Assembly (NCBI GenBank): GCA_026387775.1
Contig: JAPLLC010000012.1
Span: 1 to 38,749, forward strand
DNA from: Candidatus Methylomirabilota bacterium
GTDB lineage: Bacteria > Methylomirabilota > Methylomirabilia > Methylomirabilales > 2-02-FULL-66-22
Length of the DNA: 38,749 nt
Reading direction: 5' to 3'
Notes under the pieces: model-generated
Databases searched by the model: none
What the model was told of the DNA's origin: nothing
What the model saw: the letters and a program-made list of their open reading frames with translations, nothing else
Program-made: the position numbers and the translations under genes
Part shown: positions 34,555 through 38,749 of the stretch, one piece after another
How positions within the stretch are numbered: the first letter of the stretch is position 1
How the letters are laid out: each line of letters starts with the position of its first letter

Positions 34555-34724
34555 CAGGCTGCTCAAAAAGTCCAGATGGGCCGGTTTCAGCTCCATGCCC
34601 AGGCCGCTCAAACCGGTCCAGATGCAAGGCGGAATGCGGAAGGCCGAGTGAGGCGTACTGGAAGTACGCCGCAACGAGCGCCTGAGCATTCCAACGAAGC
34701 AGATGGGCCGGTTTCAGCGGCCTG
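34555..34724. repeat. Tandem one-and-a-half copies of the palindromic repeat abutting a stop codon
   Basis: A full copy (34600-34724) has arms CAGGCCGCTCAAACCGGTCC and its imperfect complement. A central GGCGTACT-GGA-AGTACGCC palindrome lies at 34652-34670, then GCAACGAG, exactly the plan of 16092-16235. A second left half (CAGGCTGCTCAAAAAGTCC..., 34555-34597) is nested beside it. The right end touches the stop codon of the GAF-HlyD gene, and the left end lies 13 bp before the M50-HlyD start codon, so the element fills the gap between two cassette genes. Confidence 0.85.
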
Positions 34725-36632
34725 CTAGGGCAGCCAGGTCCAGAGCGCCAGGCGCACCCAATCCACCACCTCGTGCGTCCAGATCGAGATCAGCCGGCGG
34801 CGGTCGATGGCGATCTTGCCCACTCCTTCCATTCCTGGGCGCAATCGGTCCGACGTCCGCACGAGAGTCGCCTCCACACGAAAATAGTTACGCCCCTCTT
34901 TGGCCGCCGAGACCGGCGTGATCTTCGTCACCCGGAACGGCAGATCCTCTCTGGGCGCCCCGGCCAGCACGAGACTTCCAATATGGTCCAGTTCAACGTC
35001 GGCAATATTCCGTTCGTCCACCTGCAGCACGACCCGAAACGCGTCCAGCGGCGCCACCTCGAACAGCACCTGGCCGCGCTCGACGGGAGCGCGGAGAGAC
35101 TGGCTGAGGTCGCCGGTGACCACGATGCCATCGATGGACGAGCGTACGCGGCTCCGGGCCAGCTGATCGTCCAGCAGGGTCATCTCCGCTCGCGCCTGAT
35201 CCATTTGCGCGGCCAGGATCACGGTCTGGGCGGCATTCCGCTGGGCCCGGGCCTGCTGGTGCTGCTTGGCAAGCTGCTCGAATTGGCTTGCCCACTTCAT
35301 TCGTTGCAGCCGGAGGTCGTTGTCGTCCAACGCGGCCAGGACTTGATTCTGGCGCACGAGATCCCCGGCTCGCACCGGTGCCTCGGCGATATAGCCGGCG
35401 AAGGGGGCCACCACGGCCCGTCGCACCACCGGCTCCAGCGTCGCCGTGGCCGACACACGGTATTCGCCCGTGGCAAGCGCCAGGAAAAGGACCAGGGCGG
35501 CTCCGGCGGCCAAAGACAGCTTCAACGGGATGTTGCGGGGGCCGACGATCTTCCCTGCGAGATCGCGGAGCGAGGCGCCGATCTTGCTGATGAGCCAGCG
35601 ATCCTCGCGCCGCTGGATCTCCAGGACAGGGCCGGCCAGGGCCGCCAGGGCCTCGCAGACCTCGATCGCCGGACCGTCGAACGGCTGCTCGGCGGACCGC
35701 TCCAGCGTCAGGGCCCCCACATACCGTGCGCCGGCGGTGAGCGGAACCGAGCAGATCGCCCCGGCGCTGTGCTCTCGCGCCAACTCCGTATGGGCCCGGG
35801 TCACCTGCGGTCGGTCCGCCTGCGGCGGATAGACCACGGCCCCGCGATGATCGACGGCCTCCTCCATGGCGGCCGCAATGGCTCGGACGAGGTTGGTCTG
35901 GTCGGCGAACTGGGCGCTGTGGGACATCGAGCGGACACGAATCCGATCCCCTCGAAGGAATCCAACGCTGACCCGGTCGCACCCCAGCTCCGTCGCCGCG
36001 GCGGTCACAAAGGCGGCGGCGGCCTCGTAGAAGCCTTCGTGGGACAGGGCTGTCGCGGTCAGATCCAGGACGGTCTGCAGTCGGCCCTTGGTCGTGTCGT
36101 TGCGGATCGTCTCGTCCCGAAGCCAGAGGAGCTCGATCCAGGCGCTCCCCCACTGCAACTGACGCAGGACGGCCTGCAGCTCACGCTCGGAACGCGCATG
36201 GATCTCGAAGGCTACCACCCCGTGCAGGCGCCCCATCACGTGGACGGGATAGGCCACCGCGAGCCGCTCGGGGAGCGCCTCTTCGCCCTCCTGCCCGGCC
36301 TCCACCGGAATCACCACCCCGCGGCGCTCCTGGAGCGCCCGTTCCGCGGCGCCCGCGAGGTGGGACGTCACGCCGCGCCCCTCCGGCCAAGAGGCCGCCG
36401 GTGTGAACGGGCCCGTCTCTAGGGGGCCCAGCACCGCGACGCCGCCCAGCACCCCGCGGAACAGGCGCGCCTGGATTGCAAGCCATCCCTTGTAGTACGC
36501 CTCCGGGGTAGAGGCCTCTAGGAACTGCCGCCAGGTGGCCTGATCCACGTCTGGGGACGGCGGGGCACCGGCGGGGATCGGCAGCTTGGACTGCGCGGGA
36601 TTGCTCGGGGATCTGGAGTCTGCTGTGTCCAT
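34725..36632 (-). CDS. GAF-GAF-transmembrane-HlyD fusion protein
   Basis: 635 aa. After a Pro-rich start there is a weak GAF-like domain (about 45-170) and a clearer GAF domain (about 182-340: LGCDRVSVGFLRGDRIRVRS, GAICSVPLTAGARYVGALTL). One transmembrane helix follows at about 370-388, then a HlyD adaptor domain (lipoyl half PFAGYIAEAPVRAGDLVRQN near 410, coiled coil about 435-495, second lipoyl half SSIDGIVVTGDLSQ, beta-barrel to the end). The topology puts the sensory GAF part in the cytoplasm and the adaptor in the periplasm. It may make export respond to a small molecule (inference). There is no clear Shine-Dalgarno; a hairpin-rich 145-bp leader separates it from the DUF3467 gene. GAF fused to a membrane fusion protein is unusual. 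Confidence 0.82.
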   Translation of the reverse strand: MDTADSRSPSNPAQSKLPIPAGAPPSPDVDQATWRQFLEASTPEAYYKGWLAIQARLFRGVLGGVAVLGPLETGPFTPAASWPEGRGVTSHLAGAAERALQERRGVVIPVEAGQEGEEALPERLAVAYPVHVMGRLHGVVAFEIHARSERELQAVLRQLQWGSAWIELLWLRDETIRNDTTKGRLQTVLDLTATALSHEGFYEAAAAFVTAAATELGCDRVSVGFLRGDRIRVRSMSHSAQFADQTNLVRAIAAAMEEAVDHRGAVVYPPQADRPQVTRAHTELAREHSAGAICSVPLTAGARYVGALTLERSAEQPFDGPAIEVCEALAALAGPVLEIQRREDRWLISKIGASLRDLAGKIVGPRNIPLKLSLAAGAALVLFLALATGEYRVSATATLEPVVRRAVVAPFAGYIAEAPVRAGDLVRQNQVLAALDDNDLRLQRMKWASQFEQLAKQHQQARAQRNAAQTVILAAQMDQARAEMTLLDDQLARSRVRSSIDGIVVTGDLSQSLRAPVERGQVLFEVAPLDAFRVVLQVDERNIADVELDHIGSLVLAGAPREDLPFRVTKITPVSAAKEGRNYFRVEATLVRTSDRLRPGMEGVGKIAIDRRRLISIWTHEVVDWVRLALWTWLP

Positions 36633-36635
36633 AGG

Positions 36636-36685
36636 AATCGCGGGCCCCCTCGGATGCCCGAGGAGACCCGCGGAACTCCGCGATT
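36636..36685 (-). promoter_or_regulatory. Leader hairpin before the GAF-HlyD gene
   Basis: AATCGCGG (36636-36643) pairs with CCGCGATT (36678-36685). Inside it CCTCGG-ATGC-CCGAGG (36648-36663) forms a second stem. The structure ends 3 bp upstream of the ATG, where a ribosome site would be expected but is not seen. It could hold back translation of the gene unless opened. The pairing is seen; the effect is inferred. Confidence 0.4.
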
Positions 36686-36731
36686 AGGGGCGGGTCGCCG
36701 CGATGCGGGAGTTGACTCCTCGTCGCTATAT

Positions 36732-36769
36732 GCGGGGCCCCTCGTCCCAAGAGAGCTGAGGGGCCCCGC
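36732..36769 (-). terminator. Strong hairpin after the DUF3467 gene
   Basis: A perfect 12-bp G/C stem (GCGGGGCCCCTC with its complement) and a 14-nt loop, 8 bp past the DUF3467 stop codon. No U-run follows. It is placed to stop or slow most transcripts after DUF3467, or to protect its mRNA, giving far more of that product than of the membrane proteins downstream. Confidence 0.6.
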
Positions 36770-36777
36770 CTCACAAC

Positions 36778-37119
36778 CTAGGCAGGCCCGCCGGAGAGCG
36801 AGCCGAAGCGGGTCTCGTACTCGTTGAGCACGTTGCCGAGCAGAGTGGACAAGCGCTTGGCGACGTGAGGACTGATGATGATCCGGCTGCTGAGCTGGAT
36901 GGGGATCTCCTGCTGGCCGGCATGCCAGGCCTGGTTGATCCCGAAGAGGAGGACCACCTCTTCTCGCGTGCTGGCCACGTTACAGACGTTCGCATAGGCG
37001 CTCTGCATGCGGCTGTCGTCCCAGCGGATGCTGGGTCCTGCGGGGGGGGCACTCTCTACCGCATTCGCTGCTACCGGGGCGTTTGCTGTCGTCGCGCTAC
37101 GAGGCTTCTCGATTGCCAT
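36778..37119 (-). CDS. DUF3467 small protein
   Basis: 113 aa. An Ala/Pro-rich N-terminus (1-30) is followed by a DUF3467 domain (about 31-108: SAYANVCNVASTREEVVLLF, then SSRIIISPHVAKRLSTLL and NEYETRFG). The family is widespread, small, and of unknown function. There is no signal peptide, membrane helix or double-Gly leader. A strong ribosome site (AAAGGAG, 7 nt) and the terminator-like hairpin just after it suggest high expression, like the small cargo gene of many export operons. Whether it is the exported substrate, a chaperone for it, or unrelated cannot be decided from sequence. Confidence 0.8.
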   Translation of the reverse strand: MAIEKPRSATTANAPVAANAVESAPPAGPSIRWDDSRMQSAYANVCNVASTREEVVLLFGINQAWHAGQQEIPIQLSSRIIISPHVAKRLSTLLGNVLNEYETRFGSLSGGPA

Positions 37120-37251
37120 TCGTGACTCCTTTCACCAGTGCCTTCGTGGTTGATCGCCAAGGTGCCGGTACATGCCAGACAGACCATATATGGATTGACC
37201 ATCCGCCGCAATATCCATTCAACACATTGTCGGGGACACCCACACGGCGGG

Positions 37252-38376
37252 CTACGGCCCCCTATTCCCGGTCACCAGGAAGAACGGCGTCTCCAGGTCG
37301 ATTCGCTGGATGGCGATATCTCGAAACCCCGTCTCCTCCATCTGGTCCCGGTAGACATCCGGCGAACGAAATGCGTGGGCGAACAGCAGGAAGGGAAGCA
37401 TGGAATAGGGCAATGTTCCTCCCCGGATCTCCAGCGGGCCTCGTTCGAAAATCAACAGGGTGCCTCCCGGCTCCAGGGAGCGGGCGGCCTGCACCATCAG
37501 CCGTTTCATTTCTCCTGCGGGCCAATCGTGCAGCATGGACTTGAACGTGACCAGGTCAAACCCCGTCGGCAGCGTATCCGTCAGGGCGTTTCCCTTCACA
37601 AAGGTAATCCGGTCGGCCTCCGGCGCATGCCGCACATGCGCCTCACCGATCTCGCATACCAGTGGCAGGTCCAGGACTGTAGCACGAATGGCGGGGTTTC
37701 GCCTGCACATCTCCAGGGCGAATTGCCCGCTGTTGCCTCCGATATCCAGCATGCGGCGATATCGGCTGCAATCGTGCCGCCCTATGCACACTTCGGCCTC
37801 ATACCTCGTCAAGGCGGTGGTGATCCGGACCCACCGCCTCGTCAATTCCTGGCACCCGGGGCCGGAGTCAAACGCTCGCTCGTAGCAGAATAGCCGATAG
37901 ATTCTCGATTCGCGGACAAACTGGTCGGGGCTCCGGACCAGATGCGTGAATCCGTCAAGCATGTCCAGGGCGGCGATATGCGCAAATTCGAGCTTTGCCT
38001 CCAGAAGATCGCGGTACTCCAGCGCCCGCCTAAACCCAGCGCTCAGCTCGATCCCCCCGTCGCGTTCCTCGACGACGCCGTTTGCAGCGAGCAGGTCGAG
38101 CAGCAGACGCAGCCCCCGACCATCGGCTCCGACCCGCCGCGTGAGGTCATCCGGTGTGCTCCGACCGCCTTCGCTGAGTCGCTCGATTAGGCCCAGCTCG
38201 AAGGCCGTCGCCAAGGCCCGGGCGTCCACGACGTCTCGCAGGAAGGAGTCGACGCACAGATACTCCAGCTCCAGGCGCCGACCATCCCTGGGCATGTCCG
38301 CGCCCGCAAACGGATCTCCTGCACCCGGCACTCCCTTTGCGCAATTCTCTCGTGGCGGCCCAGCGGCAGCGTCCAT
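37252..38376 (-). CDS. SAM-dependent O-methyltransferase (plant-OMT/CrtF-like)
   Basis: 374 aa. An N-terminal winged-helix dimerisation domain (about 36-130) precedes a Rossmann methyltransferase domain. The SAM motif is LDIGGNSGQFA (210-220), and FKSMLHDWP (278-286) carries the His-Asp-Trp of the O-methyltransferase 2 family, whose His is the catalytic base. This family methylates hydroxyl groups of small molecules such as phenols, polyketides and carotenoid intermediates. The ATG overlaps the preceding stop by one base (TGATG), linking it to the unknown upstream gene. A second start, M28, is possible. The link to the export genes 130 bp downstream is by position only. Confidence 0.85.
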   Translation of the reverse strand: MDAAAGPPRENCAKGVPGAGDPFAGADMPRDGRRLELEYLCVDSFLRDVVDARALATAFELGLIERLSEGGRSTPDDLTRRVGADGRGLRLLLDLLAANGVVEERDGGIELSAGFRRALEYRDLLEAKLEFAHIAALDMLDGFTHLVRSPDQFVRESRIYRLFCYERAFDSGPGCQELTRRWVRITTALTRYEAEVCIGRHDCSRYRRMLDIGGNSGQFALEMCRRNPAIRATVLDLPLVCEIGEAHVRHAPEADRITFVKGNALTDTLPTGFDLVTFKSMLHDWPAGEMKRLMVQAARSLEPGGTLLIFERGPLEIRGGTLPYSMLPFLLFAHAFRSPDVYRDQMEETGFRDIAIQRIDLETPFFLVTGNRGP

Positions 38377-38749
38377 CAGAAAATCCCGTAATACCCGCTC
38401 TTGAGAATCTTGAGTTCCCCTTCCTCCATCCGATAGTCAAATCCCACATCGTATTGAAGATGATCCAGCATCGATCGATTCTCTTCAACAAACGACACGA
38501 GTTCCCTTCGGTAGTTCATCCGCTTCAGGAAGAAGAGGAGTTGATCGACCGTGATCCGCGAGAAGTAGATGCAGTCATTCCGCTGCTTGTTCGCGACGAC
38601 GATGACCCGGCAGTTCTGCAATTCCGGCCAGAGAATCCGGTTGATGTCCACACCTTCGGAGTCGAGAAAGGCCGAACATGCGATCTTGTCGATGATCTCC
38701 CGTCGTTGGATCTTGGCGTCAAAGAAGAAATAGAAGTTCTCCAGCCGCG
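38376..38749 (-). CDS. Unrecognised protein, N-terminus beyond the window
   Basis: At least 123 codons remain open to the right edge, so the 5' end is missing; an apparent GTG start at 38651 is probably internal because the frame continues upstream with protein-like sequence (LENFYFFFDAKIQRREIIDK). The visible part is mixed alpha/beta with a basic and aromatic character and ends in KSGYYGIF. I recognise no domain, catalytic motif or membrane segment. It overlaps the methyltransferase start by one base, so the two are translationally coupled and likely act together. Confidence 0.7.
   Translation of the reverse strand, partial: RLENFYFFFDAKIQRREIIDKIACSAFLDSEGVDINRILWPELQNCRVIVVANKQRNDCIYFSRITVDQLLFFLKRMNYRRELVSFVEENRSMLDHLQYDVGFDYRMEEGELKILKSGYYGIF

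Noticed and set aside
16092-34724. CRISPR array or transposon ends as an explanation of the repeats
   Set aside because: Copies are kilobases apart with no regular spacers, and no transposase or cas gene is in the window; a REP-like dispersed element fits better.
37184-37193. Perfect palindrome CCATATATGG upstream of the DUF3467 gene
   Set aside because: Short A/T-rich palindromes are easily found by chance; I could not place it relative to a convincing promoter, so it is not listed as an operator.

Overview
The window is 38.7 kb of high-GC DNA (roughly two thirds G+C by eye). Every gene I can support lies on the minus strand, so transcription runs from the right edge to the left. The dense set of TRAP transporters, hydroxy-acid oxidoreductases and LUD-type lactate oxidation genes fits a soil or sediment heterotroph. 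Gene content and the style of the intergenic repeats remind me of the Methylomirabilota/Rokubacteria/Nitrospirota area. That placement is inference: there is no rRNA or other phylogenetic marker here. I saw no tRNA, rRNA, CRISPR array, intact transposase or phage gene.

Left part, small organic-acid catabolism (1-19.8 kb). Read in the direction of transcription, the first block is an Asp/Glu racemase-like protein, a transketolase split into two subunits, a TRAP transporter (dctP, dctQ, dctM) and a GntR/FCD regulator broken by an in-frame stop codon. A promoter-like site then precedes a SAF-domain dehydrogenase (COG4091-like), a short-chain dehydrogenase, an isoaspartyl-dipeptidase-like amidohydrolase, an isopropylmalate/tartrate-type dehydrogenase and a PdxA-family dehydrogenase. 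Next come an IclR regulator with its own promoter/operator candidate, a glyoxylate carboligase, a lactate permease and lutA-lutB. Together these look like import and oxidation of hydroxy- and sugar-acids feeding glyoxylate, tartronate semialdehyde and pyruvate.

Middle (19.8-29.5 kb). A metzincin-like protease fused to TPR repeats and a YgjP-type metallopeptidase sit between two catabolic blocks. A second TRAP operon follows (in transcription order dctP, dctQ, dctM, then a tartronate-semialdehyde-reductase-type dehydrogenase, a PPC/DUF296 protein, a short-chain dehydrogenase and a zinc alcohol dehydrogenase). The glyoxylate carboligase at 4.6-6.3 kb and the reductase at 25.6-26.5 kb could form the glycerate route from glyoxylate.

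Right part, the most unusual region (29.6-38.7 kb). Seven co-directional genes encode, in transcription order, an unrecognised protein cut by the window edge, an O-methyltransferase, a small DUF3467 protein followed by a strong hairpin, a GAF-GAF-transmembrane-HlyD fusion, a PqqD-like/M50 site-2 protease/HlyD fusion, a shortened SecA-like ATPase, and a periplasmic HlyD-type adaptor. Two junctions overlap (1 and 8 bp). There is no ABC transporter, SecY or TolC in view. I read it as a candidate dedicated export or membrane-processing system powered by a SecA paralogue, which I do not recognise as a named system.

A family of palindromic repeats runs through the window. Three copies end exactly at the stop codon of a gene, and at the left edge a copy supplies a gene's last residues and stop codon.
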